Shown here: positions 52,634-60,656 of the stretch, piece after piece
Position numbering within the stretch: position 1 is the stretch's first letter
Layout of the letters: every line of letters begins with the position of its first letter
From: JAAXQD01 sp963790095
Lineage (GTDB): Bacteria; Desulfobacterota; Desulfobacteria; Desulfobacterales; UBA11574
Assembly (NCBI GenBank): GCA_963790095.1
Contig: CAWBNO010000008.1
Coordinates: 1-64,000 of the forward strand
DNA length: 64,000 nt
Reading direction: 5' to 3'
Translations under genes and position numbers: made by a program
The notes under the pieces: model-generated
The model's input: only the letters and a program-made list of their open reading frames with translations
Told to the model about the DNA's origin: nothing
Database searches by the model: none

Positions 52634-53227
52634 TTAAAATCCTTTTATACCATTTTTTTCGGCAAAAACCACCCCTTCTCCCGGGTAGAGGTGACGTTGT
52701 TCCAGGGGCGTTGTCACTTTCGTTTCAGGCCAACAGCCCTCTTGGGGTTCGGCCCCTTCCAGAGCGCCTGGACTTGGATTTCGGTCTTTCATTTTCGGAT
52801 GCTTCCTTAAATCCACACCGGCAACCGGTGCACTGAACTCGATGGGAATATTGTTCGGATCAAAGGTATAGATGGAGTGGATAAATCCGTGGTCAATGAC
52901 TTCCGAGACCCAGATGTCGGCGGCTTCGAATCTGTCTTTGAGTCTCCAGAGGTCGTCATCGCATGCGACCCCCAATGAGACATGGTCAAATGCAAACGAC
53001 CCCTTGACCGGGACACCATGATCTTTTTCGGGTATATTTTCGACCTCCGGCCATTCGAAAAAGGCGATCATATCGTGCTCGGATATCTCAAAGAAGTAAT
53101 GTCTGTATTTGGTTCCGCCAAGGCCGGCCACAAGACGCATACCTAAAAAATCCCGCCAGAATCTAATGGTGCTGTCCATATCTCTTGTGGCCATTGCCAA
53201 GTGATTGATCCCGCTGTATTTTATCAT
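52634..53227 (-). CDS. VOC-superfamily (glyoxalase/dioxygenase-like) protein
   Basis: 197 residues. Residues 1-135 make a pair of beta-alpha-beta-beta-beta units with SGINHLAMATRDMDSTIRFW, HYFFEISEHDMIAFFEWPE, FDHVSLGVACDDDLW and IHSIYTFDPNNIPIEFSAP, placing His and Glu ligands as in VOC metalloenzymes. The C-terminal 60 residues are a Pro-rich tail. Substrate unknown. First gene of the operon with fumC; a possible sigma-54 element is upstream (53293-53308). Confidence 0.8.
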   Translation of the reverse strand: MIKYSGINHLAMATRDMDSTIRFWRDFLGMRLVAGLGGTKYRHYFFEISEHDMIAFFEWPEVENIPEKDHGVPVKGSFAFDHVSLGVACDDDLWRLKDRFEAADIWVSEVIDHGFIHSIYTFDPNNIPIEFSAPVAGVDLRKHPKMKDRNPSPGALEGAEPQEGCWPETKVTTPLEQRHLYPGEGVVFAEKNGIKGF

Positions 53228-53292
53228 TTTTTCAACTTCATGTATTCAAAGGTCTCATCTTGGTTTGCCTTAATTGACACTCTAGATGATGA

Positions 53293-53308
53293 TACAATAA
53301 GTGTGCCA
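53293..53308 (-). promoter_or_regulatory. Possible sigma-54 element upstream of the VOC-fumC operon
   Basis: On the minus strand TGGCACACTTATTGTA keeps the -24 TGGCAC and the -12 TTG at the correct spacing, with the usual C of the -12 GC replaced by T. It is 66 bp before the start at 53227. Confidence 0.4.
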
Positions 53309-53337
53309 ACCTAAAGCAAAAAAATTTACAAAATACT

Positions 53338-53353
53338 TGGCACGAGCATTGCA
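53338..53353 (+). promoter_or_regulatory. Sigma-54 promoter of the zinc-ribbon gene
   Basis: TGGCACGAGCATTGCA matches the -24/-12 consensus (TGGCACG, four bases, TTGCA) at every conserved position. It lies 86 bp upstream of the ATG at 53439 in an AT-rich intergenic region. Transcription would need an enhancer-binding activator, which is not in the window. Confidence 0.75.
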
Positions 53354-53438
53354 TTTGTTTTACAGAAAAAACAAACAAGTTTCTTTTATCCCCAGTAAAT
53401 TTTCAACAATCTTTAACAAATGCCAATGGAGGTTTAAC

Positions 53439-53645
53439 ATGACGAAGAAACGTTATAAGGTTGAAACATCGTGTCCACAATGCGGATGCAGTGCTGTTTC
53501 CCACCTGTCAACGGAAGAGATTAGAGAACGGTACGGTGACGTGTCGAATGTTGAAATGGAATGTGGTGAATGCATGATTAAATATGAAACCGAAATGAAA
53601 ACAGCATGTCCCGAATGGGATGAGGCATGCAGGATAGAAGAATAA
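53439..53645 (+). CDS. Small zinc-ribbon-like protein
   Basis: 68 residues from ATG 53439 (TGGAGG upstream). Two Cys pairs, CPQCGC near residue 12 and CGECM near 44, with two further Cys near the C terminus (ACPEWDEAC), suggest a zinc ribbon or redox metal site. The frame is open upstream to 53301, but that covers the promoter. No named family recognised. Expression is likely sigma-54 dependent. Confidence 0.75.
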   Translation: MTKKRYKVETSCPQCGCSAVSHLSTEEIRERYGDVSNVEMECGECMIKYETEMKTACPEWDEACRIEE

Positions 53646-53718
53646 TTAAACGTCTCGGAATTTCTATAATTGGTTGAAATTAAGGATCTTTTAATAGCTA
53701 CTCGTTTATGCCCCTTCC

Positions 53719-53847
53719 ATGGAGTGATGGAATTTTGGAATAATAGAACATTGGGTTAAAGAATCAATATCATTGTTAATCCTACAGTTACCCATTACCC
53801 CAGTATTACATTTTTCCATCATTCCAATTGTGAGCAAAGCGAACTAA
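53719..53847. repeat. Inverted-repeat element, family B
   Basis: Left arm CCATGGAGTGATGGAATTTT and right arm TTTTTCCATCATTCC, followed by AATTGTGAGCAAAGCGAACT, shared with the tail at 49474-49531 minus its inserted hairpin. Lies between the zinc-ribbon gene and the ferritin-like gene. Confidence 0.55.
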
Positions 53848-53871
53848 TGTGCATACCAAAAGGACAGACAT

Positions 53872-54348
53872 ATGGCGTACGATTTTACCGCAGATGATGT
53901 ATTCGAGATGGCTGAAAAGCTGGAAAGAAACGGAGCACACTTCTATAGAAATGCCGCTGAAAACGCGGACGGCCCTGAGGCAAAGGCTTTCTTGATGCGT
54001 CTTGCGGAAATGGAGGATGCCCATGAAAAGACATTCGCTCTTCTTCGGTTGAATCTTTCCGAGAAAGCCAAAGCAGCCACGGTTTTCGACCCGCAACACG
54101 AATCCGCCGTTTATCTGCGAGCCCTGGCAGATACCCAGGTGTTTTTTGAAAAAGAAATCGATCTTTCTTCGATGAGAGCGATACTCAAGGCAGCCATCCT
54201 TGCTGAAAAAGACTCCATCGTCTTTTATCTGGGCATGAAGGATCTGGTTCCGGACACCCTCGGAAAGGATAAGCTGGATAAAATCATTAAAGAAGAGATG
54301 GGCCATATCAGGATTTTAAGCAAAGAACTCATCGCCCATAAAAAATAG
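53872..54348 (+). CDS. Ferritin-like diiron protein
   Basis: 158 residues, four-helix bundle. Ligand motifs LERNGAHFYRN, AEMEDAHEKTF, AILAEKDSIVFY and KEEMGHIRIL follow the Glu ... Glu-x-x-His spacing of rubrerythrin-type diiron sites, although the first ligand position reads Asn/Glu and should be checked. No rubredoxin domain. Peroxide scavenging or iron storage is expected. Ribosome-binding site AAGGA. Confidence 0.82.
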   Translation: MAYDFTADDVFEMAEKLERNGAHFYRNAAENADGPEAKAFLMRLAEMEDAHEKTFALLRLNLSEKAKAATVFDPQHESAVYLRALADTQVFFEKEIDLSSMRAILKAAILAEKDSIVFYLGMKDLVPDTLGKDKLDKIIKEEMGHIRILSKELIAHKK

Positions 54349-54551
54349 CGGCGGTTCTTGTTTCATAATACAATTATGTATCAAATATGAACATGAGACA
54401 GTTTTTAGCCGTTTCAATACCCAAACAAAACCCATTTAAGCATTTTACCATACTACCTGAAATAATGACGTGTTTTCCATATGTATGGATCAATCGAAAT
54501 AATATGAGAATATTCAGAAGTTTATACATTATTTGATCATTTTTTTCTATC

Positions 54552-54567
54552 TGGCACGGAACTTGTT
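54552..54567 (+). promoter_or_regulatory. Sigma-54-type promoter of a small gene
   Basis: TGGCACGGAACTTGTT has the -24 TGGCACG and -12 TTG at exact spacing; only the C of the -12 GC is T. It is 41 bp before the TTG start at 54608. Confidence 0.6.
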
Positions 54568-54607
54568 ACATTGTAAGGGGAGAAACTACGAAAATGGAGA
54601 ATGCCCC

Positions 54608-54820
54608 TTGAAGTCCTGCGATAACAACATAAAAAAAACCCTTAATCTGGTGGATGAAATGATCCGGGTTGCAGATAAGGGTGATATCGATCGTGAAGAT
54701 ACGGGGTGCGGCATCCTATACGGCGTGCTGCGAGATGCGGCCTATAAGCTTAAAAAATTAGCCGAGCAGGAAAGGGAAAATCATATTCAAAAGGGATGGT
54801 GGGAAGAAGAACCTGAATAA
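54608..54820 (+). CDS. Small helical protein of unknown function
   Basis: 70 residues starting at TTG 54608 (GGAG about 9 bases upstream). Mostly helical and charged: NNIKKTLNLVDEMIRVADKG, then EDTGCGILYGVLRDAAYKLK and a Trp/Glu-rich end (KGWWEEEPE). No family recognised. It sits in the oxygen-defence island behind a sigma-54-type promoter, so it may be a stress-induced adaptor. Confidence 0.6.
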   Translation: MKSCDNNIKKTLNLVDEMIRVADKGDIDREDTGCGILYGVLRDAAYKLKKLAEQERENHIQKGWWEEEPE

Positions 54821-55126
54821 AAATTGAGGCCCCCTGAAGTAAAACCCAAAGGTATGTACTGTCTTAAACAGTGGGTCGGATCGACGGTAAGAAATCTTTT
54901 CCTTTTTTATATTAGACCCCTACTCCCGCAGCCCATTTTTAGTGGGGGTTGCGCCCCGGTCAAAGAGAAAAAAGATAGGTTTCCCAAGGTTAACTTCCCT
55001 ATTAACAAACTTGCGGGGAAGGCTTGCGTTATTGTACTTCATCAATGTACCATAAGTATTCGCGCTTCACGACAAGGATATTTATCAGCGATAACACTAT
55101 CAACATCATAAAAGGAGGAATTAAAC
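54821..55126. other. Leader region of the rubrerythrin gene
   Basis: 306 bp without a supported gene. It contains a GC-rich imperfect hairpin near 54915-54960 (CCCCTACTCC ... GTGGGGGTTG) and an AT-rich promoter-like stretch near 55025-55090. No Fur or PerR consensus palindrome was recognised. Confidence 0.4.
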
Positions 55127-55702
55127 ATGGCGAGTTTAAAAGGAACTCAAACCGAAAAAAACCTTTTAACTGCATTCGCAGGGGAATCTCAGGCAAGAAA
55201 TCGATACACCTATTTTGCCAGCAAGGCCAAAAAAGAGGGTTACGTTCAGATATCAGATATTTTTACCGAAACAGCGAATCAGGAAAAGGAGCATGCCAAA
55301 AGATTTTTCAAATTTCTTGAGGGCGGCGAAATCGAAATCGCTGCAGCGTTTCCTGCAGGCGTCATCGGCACGACCCTTGAAAATCTGAAAGCTGCCGCCG
55401 CAGGGGAACATTATGAGCACACCGAAATGTACCCCGGCTTTGCGAAAGTGGCACGGGAAGAAGGATTTAACGAAATTGCCCTGGTATTTGAAGCGGTTTC
55501 CGTTGCAGAGAAACAGCATGAGAAAAGATATGACGACCTTGCTGCAAATATAGACACCGGAAAGGTGTTCAAAAAGGATGACACCGTAACATGGCGATGC
55601 CGCAACTGCGGTTATCTCCATGAAGGTGAAGAGGCGCCGAATTTGTGCCCGGCATGCGACCATCCACAGGATCACTTTGAACTGCTTGGGGAAAACTGGT
55701 AA
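55127..55702 (+). CDS. rbr: Rubrerythrin
   Basis: 191 residues. The N-terminal four-helix diiron domain (1-150) has AGESQARNRYTYFA, ANQEKEHAKRFF, AAAGEHYEHTEMYPGF and VSVAEKQHEKRY, supplying the full Glu/His ligand set. The C-terminal rubredoxin domain (155-191) has CRNCGY and CPACDHP. It reduces H2O2 to water with electrons from rubredoxin. Strong AAAGGAGG start. First of a run with dfx, ferritin and rubredoxin-like genes. Confidence 0.96.
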   Translation: MASLKGTQTEKNLLTAFAGESQARNRYTYFASKAKKEGYVQISDIFTETANQEKEHAKRFFKFLEGGEIEIAAAFPAGVIGTTLENLKAAAAGEHYEHTEMYPGFAKVAREEGFNEIALVFEAVSVAEKQHEKRYDDLAANIDTGKVFKKDDTVTWRCRNCGYLHEGEEAPNLCPACDHPQDHFELLGENW

Positions 55703-55721
55703 TCTTTTAATAAAATTCATC

Positions 55722-55753
55722 CCCGCCTGCCTCGCAAAAGATCGGCAGGCGGG
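55722..55753. other. Perfect 10-bp-stem hairpin between rbr and dfx
   Basis: CCCGCCTGCC and GGCAGGCGGG enclose a 12-base loop. It lies between co-directional genes without a T tract, so it may be an mRNA-processing or stabilising structure, or a relic of the same short GC hairpin repeat seen at 40776 and 49487. Confidence 0.5.
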
Positions 55754-55780
55754 CAAATACCCATCAAAGGAGGAAAGTAA

Positions 55781-56155
55781 ATGGCTGAAAGACTTGAAGT
55801 GTACAAATGTGAAATTTGTGGGAACATCGTAGAAGTCCTTCATGGCGGAGGCGGAGAGCTGGTATGCTGTGGCCAGCCCATGGTCCGGATGGTTGAAAAT
55901 ACCGTCGATGCAGCCAAAGAGAAACACGTCCCGGTGATCGAAAAAGTCTCGGGGGGTATAAAAGTCAAGGTCGGCAGCGTTGCGCATCCCATGGAAGAAA
56001 AACATTACATCGAATGGGTCGAAATTATAGCAGACGGCAAGGCGTATCGCCAGTTTCTCAATCCCGGCGAAGCCCCGGAAGCCACATTTGATGTGGCGGC
56101 AGATCAAGTCACGGCACGGGAATACTGTAATCTTCATGGGCTGTGGAAAGGGTAA
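55781..56155 (+). CDS. dfx: Desulfoferrodoxin (superoxide reductase)
   Basis: 124 residues. The N-terminal desulforedoxin-like domain (to about 36) has CEICGN and the adjacent Cys pair CCGQP for FeCys4 (center I). The C-terminal superoxide reductase domain has the center II His ligands EKHVPVIE, HPMEEKHYIEW and the Cys-Asn-x-His motif CNLHGLW. It reduces superoxide to peroxide without making O2. Strong AAAGGAGG. Confidence 0.96.
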   Translation: MAERLEVYKCEICGNIVEVLHGGGGELVCCGQPMVRMVENTVDAAKEKHVPVIEKVSGGIKVKVGSVAHPMEEKHYIEWVEIIADGKAYRQFLNPGEAPEATFDVAADQVTAREYCNLHGLWKG

Positions 56156-56160
56156 TACAA

Positions 56161-56676
56161 ATGCTCTCGAATAGGATGCAAAAAGCACTCAATGCACAGA
56201 TGATCGCTGAACTCTATTCTTCTTATCTATACCTATCGATGAATGCCTATTTCAAATCTGTCAATCTCGATGGATTTGCAAACTGGATGTACGCTCAGGC
56301 CCAGGAAGAGCTGATGCATGGCATAAAATTTTACGAATTCATCAATCAGCGAGGGGGGCGGGTGACGCTGGCAGCCATTGAAGCGCCGCCCACCGAATGG
56401 GACGGTCCCATGGCCGTGTTTGAAGATACATTAAAACACGAGCAAAAGGTCACCGGCCTAATCAATGATTTGGTGGAAGTTGCTTTGGAAGAGCGTGACC
56501 ATGCGACCCAGATATTTCTTCAGTGGTTTGTGACGGAACAGGTAGAAGAAGAAGATAGCGTTGGCAATGTGTTAGAGCAGCTTAAACTTTTGGGAGAGGC
56601 TAAAGGCGGTCTCTTTATGATGGATCGCGAGCTGGCCAAACGACAAGCGCCTGACATGTCCACCGAGATTGTTTAA
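56161..56676 (+). CDS. ftn: Ferritin
   Basis: 171 residues from ATG 56161; GTG at 56143 would overlap dfx and is less likely. Classic ferritin helices with LNAQMIAELYSSYLYLSMNA, QAQEELMHGIKFYEFI (Glu-x-x-His), EVALEERDHATQIF and TEQVEEEDSV ferroxidase ligands. Stores the iron released during oxidative stress. It starts 5 bp after the dfx stop. Confidence 0.95.
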   Translation: MLSNRMQKALNAQMIAELYSSYLYLSMNAYFKSVNLDGFANWMYAQAQEELMHGIKFYEFINQRGGRVTLAAIEAPPTEWDGPMAVFEDTLKHEQKVTGLINDLVEVALEERDHATQIFLQWFVTEQVEEEDSVGNVLEQLKLLGEAKGGLFMMDRELAKRQAPDMSTEIV

Positions 56677-56712
56677 AGAGAATTAAAGTGGCATTAAAAG
56701 GAGGTGATACCT

Positions 56713-56865
56713 ATGCCAAGCTGGAAATGCTCAAAATGCGGATATGCTCTCGAAGCCAATGCGCCGCCGGATCAATGCCCTTCGTGCAAGGAAAAATGCG
56801 AGTTTCTTGACAACACCTGTTATACACCGGATTGCGAATTCGAGAAAACTGACAAGCGAATATAA
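56713..56865 (+). CDS. Rubredoxin-like small protein
   Basis: 50 residues from ATG 56713 after AAAAGGAGGTG. The rubredoxin knuckles CSKCGY and CPSCKEKC form a probable FeCys4 site, resembling the C-terminal domain of rubrerythrin. Two further Cys (TCYTPDC) follow. No classic rubredoxin Asp-Trp loop. Likely an electron carrier or a rubrerythrin partner. Confidence 0.8.
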   Translation: MPSWKCSKCGYALEANAPPDQCPSCKEKCEFLDNTCYTPDCEFEKTDKRI

Positions 56866-56898
56866 AATAGTGTCTAAAGCTTAAGGAGAGGATCTAAA

Positions 56899-57330
56899 AT
56901 GGCAAAGGTACTGATTGTCTGTGCAACGAGAACCGGAGAAACCCTCAGGATCGGCGAGCTCATTGCTGAAGGCATTCGATTTTCCGGTCATGAAACAACG
57001 GTCGTGAAAATCAACGCAATCAAAAATGAAACAGACCTCCAAGGGTATGATGCCCTTGTGTTGGGTTCCGCCACGTATCACGGCGGTATGATCCAGGGGA
57101 TGAAAACCATGCTTTTCCTTGCTGAAAAGGCCGAACTTGAAGGTAAAGTTGGGGGTGCGTTCGGTGCATTTGGATGGAGTGGAGAAGCACCGGACCGCAT
57201 CTTCGACACCATGAAGAATATTTTTAAAATGAACATGGTCAGCGGCCCCTTAAGACTCAAATCGAGTTCTCTGGGCGGCGGGACTCAAATGGCTCAGGAT
57301 TATGGGCGAGAAATCGCTGGGAAACTTTGA
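56899..57330 (+). CDS. Flavodoxin
   Basis: 143 residues. FMN phosphate-binding loop VCATRTGETLRIGELI at residues 7-22, GSATYHGGMIQGM and GAFGAFGWSGEAPDRI for the isoalloxazine. The latter resembles the flavodoxin domain of flavodiiron proteins. A low-potential electron carrier likely feeding the neighbouring oxygen-scavenging enzymes. Ribosome-binding site AAGGAG. Confidence 0.92.
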   Translation: MAKVLIVCATRTGETLRIGELIAEGIRFSGHETTVVKINAIKNETDLQGYDALVLGSATYHGGMIQGMKTMLFLAEKAELEGKVGGAFGAFGWSGEAPDRIFDTMKNIFKMNMVSGPLRLKSSSLGGGTQMAQDYGREIAGKL

Positions 57331-57366
57331 CACGTACGCATCAATAAGATGGGAAAGGAGAACATC

Positions 57367-57552
57367 ATGTCGACACCGCAACATTGTCCGGGTTTTCAAA
57401 ATTTTAAGACGCTGAAGTCGTTTACCTGCAAATGCCCGAATTGTGCAGAAGAAATAGAGATCTTCTCGGATGAGTTTGACAGACCCCATGTGTGCAGCGG
57501 CTGCAACCAGAAAATAGATTTTACCCAGTGTAAATTGGAAGGGACCACTTAA
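57367..57552 (+). CDS. Small zinc-ribbon-like protein
   Basis: 61 residues from ATG 57367 (AAAGGAG). It has Cys pairs CKCPNC near residue 22 and CSGCN near 44, plus two single Cys (HCPGF, QCK). The pattern of two Cys-x2-Cys knuckles suggests a metal ribbon. No named family recognised. Between flavodoxin and cydA in the redox island. Confidence 0.7.
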   Translation: MSTPQHCPGFQNFKTLKSFTCKCPNCAEEIEIFSDEFDRPHVCSGCNQKIDFTQCKLEGTT

Positions 57553-57746
57553 ACCCTTGTTCCGGTTTAACCAGCCCGCACGCATTGCATCGAGTTATCA
57601 AAAAATCCCGGTGATGGGTTAATTCTTCCATTTACCGGGTCTTCGAGTCTCCCTTTTCCGGGGAGACTTTCGGTGGACATAACGGTCAGTGACAAAGCGT
57701 TTAGAATTTTTCCTTCGAGTTCAGGAGGCGGAAATCCAGAGACGCT

Positions 57747-57760
57747 GATATAGCTATATC
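57747..57760. promoter_or_regulatory. 14-bp perfect palindrome upstream of cydA
   Basis: GATATAGCTATATC is an exact dyad 66 bp before the cydA start. It could be an operator for a redox regulator. It does not match Rex or FNR consensus sequences. Confidence 0.35.
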
Positions 57761-57825
57761 TAAAAATACAATTTCCTTACACTGACATTGATGAGACCGG
57801 GCGCATCGCTATAAAGGAGACGCTC

Positions 57826-59139
57826 ATGGATGTGGTATTTCTTTCACGGCTGCAGTTTGCAGCAGCCACCATGTTTCATTTTCTATTTGTTCCCTTTACC
57901 TTGGGGTTATCGTTTTTGGTCGCCTATATGGAAACCCAATACGTCAAAACCGGAGATGAAACCTACCTTCGAATGACAAAATTCTGGGGCAAGCTGTTCC
58001 TGATCAACTTTGCCCTGGGAGTCGTTACGGGGATAACCCTTGAATTCCAGTTTGGAACCAACTGGTCCCGCTATTCCGCCTATGTGGGGGATATTTTTGG
58101 ATCGCTTCTCGCCATTGAAGCCACCACCTCGTTTTTTCTGGAGTCGACACTGATCGGTGTCTGGATTTTCGGGTGGAAAAAGCTTTCCAAAAAAGCCCAT
58201 GCTACGGTGATGTGGCTGGTAGCCGTCGCTTCAACCTTTTCCGCGGTTTGGATCCTCATTGCCAATGCCTGGATGCAGAATCCCGTCGGTTTTACCATTC
58301 GGGAGGGAAGAGCGGAACTGGTGAACTTCGCCGCTGTTTTATTTCAAAAGTACGCCGTCTTTAAATTTCTACACACGGTCAGCGCCGCCTATGTACTGAG
58401 CGCTTTTTTCGTCATGGGCGTCAGCGCCTATCATTTGTTGAAAAAACAGAATATCGATTTTTTTAAACGCTCATTTAGGATTGCCCTGGTATTCGGAACG
58501 ATTTTTTCCGTGATCGTGGTGGTTATCGGCGATATAAACGGCGTCATCGTTGCTGAAAAACAACCCACCAAGCTGGCTGCCATGGAATCTCTTTGGGAAA
58601 CCACCACCCGGGCGCCGGTCTACCTTTTCGCCCTTCCGGATGAAGAAAACGAAAAAAATACCATTGAGATCGGAGCATTACCCGGCATGCTCAGCTTTCT
58701 GGTATTTCACGACATAAACGCGGAAGTCCTGGGTTTGAAAGCCTTTCCCAAAGATGAAAGGCCCCCGGTGTTGATCACCTCTTTTGCATTTAAAGGGATG
58801 GTGGGGTTGGGATTTTATTTTATCCTCGCAACGGTCCTGGGCTGGTTGAAACGTGATCGTCTGGTGGACAGCCCCAAATATCTGAAGCTCATGCTGCTGT
58901 CCATCCCCCTGCCCTACTTGGCCTGTGAAATGGGGTGGGTGCTTGCCGAAGTCGGCCGTCAACCCTGGATCGTTTACGGCCTGATGAAAACGTCCGACGC
59001 AGTTTCTCCCATTGCGACATCCCAGGTGGTGACCTCTCTCATAGCGTTTATAGTGGTGTATGGTTTACTGGGGGTTACCGGATTCTATTTAATTGCCAAA
59101 AACGCCCGCAAGGGCCCCGAGGTTGAAACCGGCAATTAG
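57826..59139 (+). CDS. cydA: Cytochrome bd oxidase subunit I
   Basis: 437 residues with about nine membrane helices. Heme ligands include the His in RLQFAAATMFHFLFVPFTLG near residue 18 and the Met in the C-terminal half, with the conserved GRQPWIVYG near 390. The Q loop is short (CydA of the short type). It oxidises quinol and reduces O2 at high affinity in the cytoplasmic membrane, protecting anaerobes from oxygen. Followed by cydB after 38 bp. Confidence 0.95.
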   Translation: MDVVFLSRLQFAAATMFHFLFVPFTLGLSFLVAYMETQYVKTGDETYLRMTKFWGKLFLINFALGVVTGITLEFQFGTNWSRYSAYVGDIFGSLLAIEATTSFFLESTLIGVWIFGWKKLSKKAHATVMWLVAVASTFSAVWILIANAWMQNPVGFTIREGRAELVNFAAVLFQKYAVFKFLHTVSAAYVLSAFFVMGVSAYHLLKKQNIDFFKRSFRIALVFGTIFSVIVVVIGDINGVIVAEKQPTKLAAMESLWETTTRAPVYLFALPDEENEKNTIEIGALPGMLSFLVFHDINAEVLGLKAFPKDERPPVLITSFAFKGMVGLGFYFILATVLGWLKRDRLVDSPKYLKLMLLSIPLPYLACEMGWVLAEVGRQPWIVYGLMKTSDAVSPIATSQVVTSLIAFIVVYGLLGVTGFYLIAKNARKGPEVETGN

Positions 59140-59177
59140 CCATCCGGAAGACTCGGCGATAAAAACAGGAGGAAAAA

Positions 59178-60206
59178 ATGGTTTTACAAACGATCTGGTT
59201 TTTCCTGTGGGGCCTTTTATGGGCGATATTCTTCATGACGGACGGTTTCGATTTCGGGATCGGAACGCTGTATCCTTTCCTTGGCAAAACCGACCAGGAC
59301 AAACGGATCATGATCAACGCGATAGGACCCCTGTGGGACGGAAATGAAGTGTGGCTCATAACGGCAGGAGGGGTTACTTTTGCGGCCTTTCCACTGGTAT
59401 ATTCTGTAATGTTTTCTTCCCTTTATTCAGCATTAATGTTGATTCTATTTGCGCTTATTCTCAGAGGTGTTTCCTTTGAATTCCGTGGCAAGGTGGACAA
59501 CCCGGTTTGGCGAAAGATCTGGGACAGCTGCATCTTTATCGGGAGCGTTTTACCGGCGCTTCTTTTCGGCGTGGCCTTTGCAAATATTTTTCAGGGCATC
59601 CCCATCGATCACAACGGAATTTTTCACGGAACACTCTTAACACTCTTGAACCCATACGGACTTCTGGGCGGCGTTCTTTTTGTTCTTCTTTTTCTCGTTC
59701 ACGGGGCTTTATGGCTTACAATCAAATCAGAAGGCGAGCTTCATGAGCGTGCCGTTTCCGCTGCCAATAAAATTTGGCCAGTACTTCTTATGGTGGCCGT
59801 CGTCTTTTTGATCGCCAGCAAATTCTCCACCCGTCTGTATGACAACTACATTACGCATCCGGTCTTTTTTTCTGTGATACTAACGACGGTGCTAGCCCTT
59901 TTGGGCGTCAAGTTTTTTATATCAAAGAAAGAATTTTTCAAAGCCTGGTTCGCTTCGGCCGCTACCATTGTCGGAGCCACCTTTTTCGGTGTGATCGGTC
60001 TTTATCCGAACCTGTTCCCCTCGAGCCTCAGCCCCAAATACAGCCTAACGGCATTCAATGCCTCTTCAAGTCCTTTGACCTTGAAAATTATGCTGATTGT
60101 GGTAATACTGTTTATTCCTGTCGTCATCGGCTATCAGATTTGGGCATATCACCTCTTTAAAGGTAAAATAACAGCGGATGATCTTGCCCATGAAGAAGCA
60201 TACTGA
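59178..60206 (+). CDS. cydB: Cytochrome bd oxidase subunit II
   Basis: 342 residues, about eight membrane helices. Starts with the family phrase LWAIFFMTDGFDFGIGTLYPFL, then GPLWDGNEVWLITAGG. Pairs with CydA; the two genes form one operon. Ribosome-binding site CAGGAGG. Confidence 0.95.
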   Translation: MVLQTIWFFLWGLLWAIFFMTDGFDFGIGTLYPFLGKTDQDKRIMINAIGPLWDGNEVWLITAGGVTFAAFPLVYSVMFSSLYSALMLILFALILRGVSFEFRGKVDNPVWRKIWDSCIFIGSVLPALLFGVAFANIFQGIPIDHNGIFHGTLLTLLNPYGLLGGVLFVLLFLVHGALWLTIKSEGELHERAVSAANKIWPVLLMVAVVFLIASKFSTRLYDNYITHPVFFSVILTTVLALLGVKFFISKKEFFKAWFASAATIVGATFFGVIGLYPNLFPSSLSPKYSLTAFNASSSPLTLKIMLIVVILFIPVVIGYQIWAYHLFKGKITADDLAHEEAY

Positions 60207-60301
60207 TTATTGAGCGGTCGCGGGGATAATTGTAAGGCATTATCCATCCGCAAAAACTCCGCGACAGTTGGATAAATTGAAAAAACCATGGGAGATATCG
60301 C

Positions 60302-60643
60302 ATGAAGTCGATTATCGTTGTCGTATGTTTCGTTTTTGCAGTTCTTTCCGCAGGTGTCATCGCCGGTGAAATCACGGAAAAAGGCCCGGCAGAAATTACC
60401 CTTGACGGCGGCAGTAGAGGAGCGGTCGATTTCCCCCACCAAAGGCATCAGAACACTTTGGGCGACTGCAAGCTCTGCCATGACATATTTCCGAAGAAAT
60501 TGGGCGTAATAAAGGCGTTAAAAGACGAGGGGAAGTTAGAAAAAAAGCAAGTCATGAATAATTGCAGAGGGTGTCACCGGGACCTTGCCAAGGAAGGTAA
60601 AAAGGCCGGTCCGACGTCATGCACCACTTGTCATTCAAAATAA
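60302..60643 (+). CDS. Triheme cytochrome c7-type (class III) protein
   Basis: 113 residues with a cleavable signal peptide (about residues 1-21, ending SAGVIAG) and three heme-binding motifs: CKLCH, CRGCH and CTTCH. The early FPHQRHQ supplies axial His residues as in cytochrome c3/c7. A periplasmic electron carrier. Its place between cydB and the iron-sulfur flavoprotein suggests electron supply to or from the oxygen-defence enzymes. Confidence 0.92.
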   Translation: MKSIIVVVCFVFAVLSAGVIAGEITEKGPAEITLDGGSRGAVDFPHQRHQNTLGDCKLCHDIFPKKLGVIKALKDEGKLEKKQVMNNCRGCHRDLAKEGKKAGPTSCTTCHSK

Positions 60644-60656
60644 GGAATTGTCGATT

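Noticed and set aside
55253..56188. 311-codon antisense frame across rbr and dfx
   Set aside because: Shadow of two well-conserved genes; composition is rich in Phe and Cys as expected from complementing their codons.
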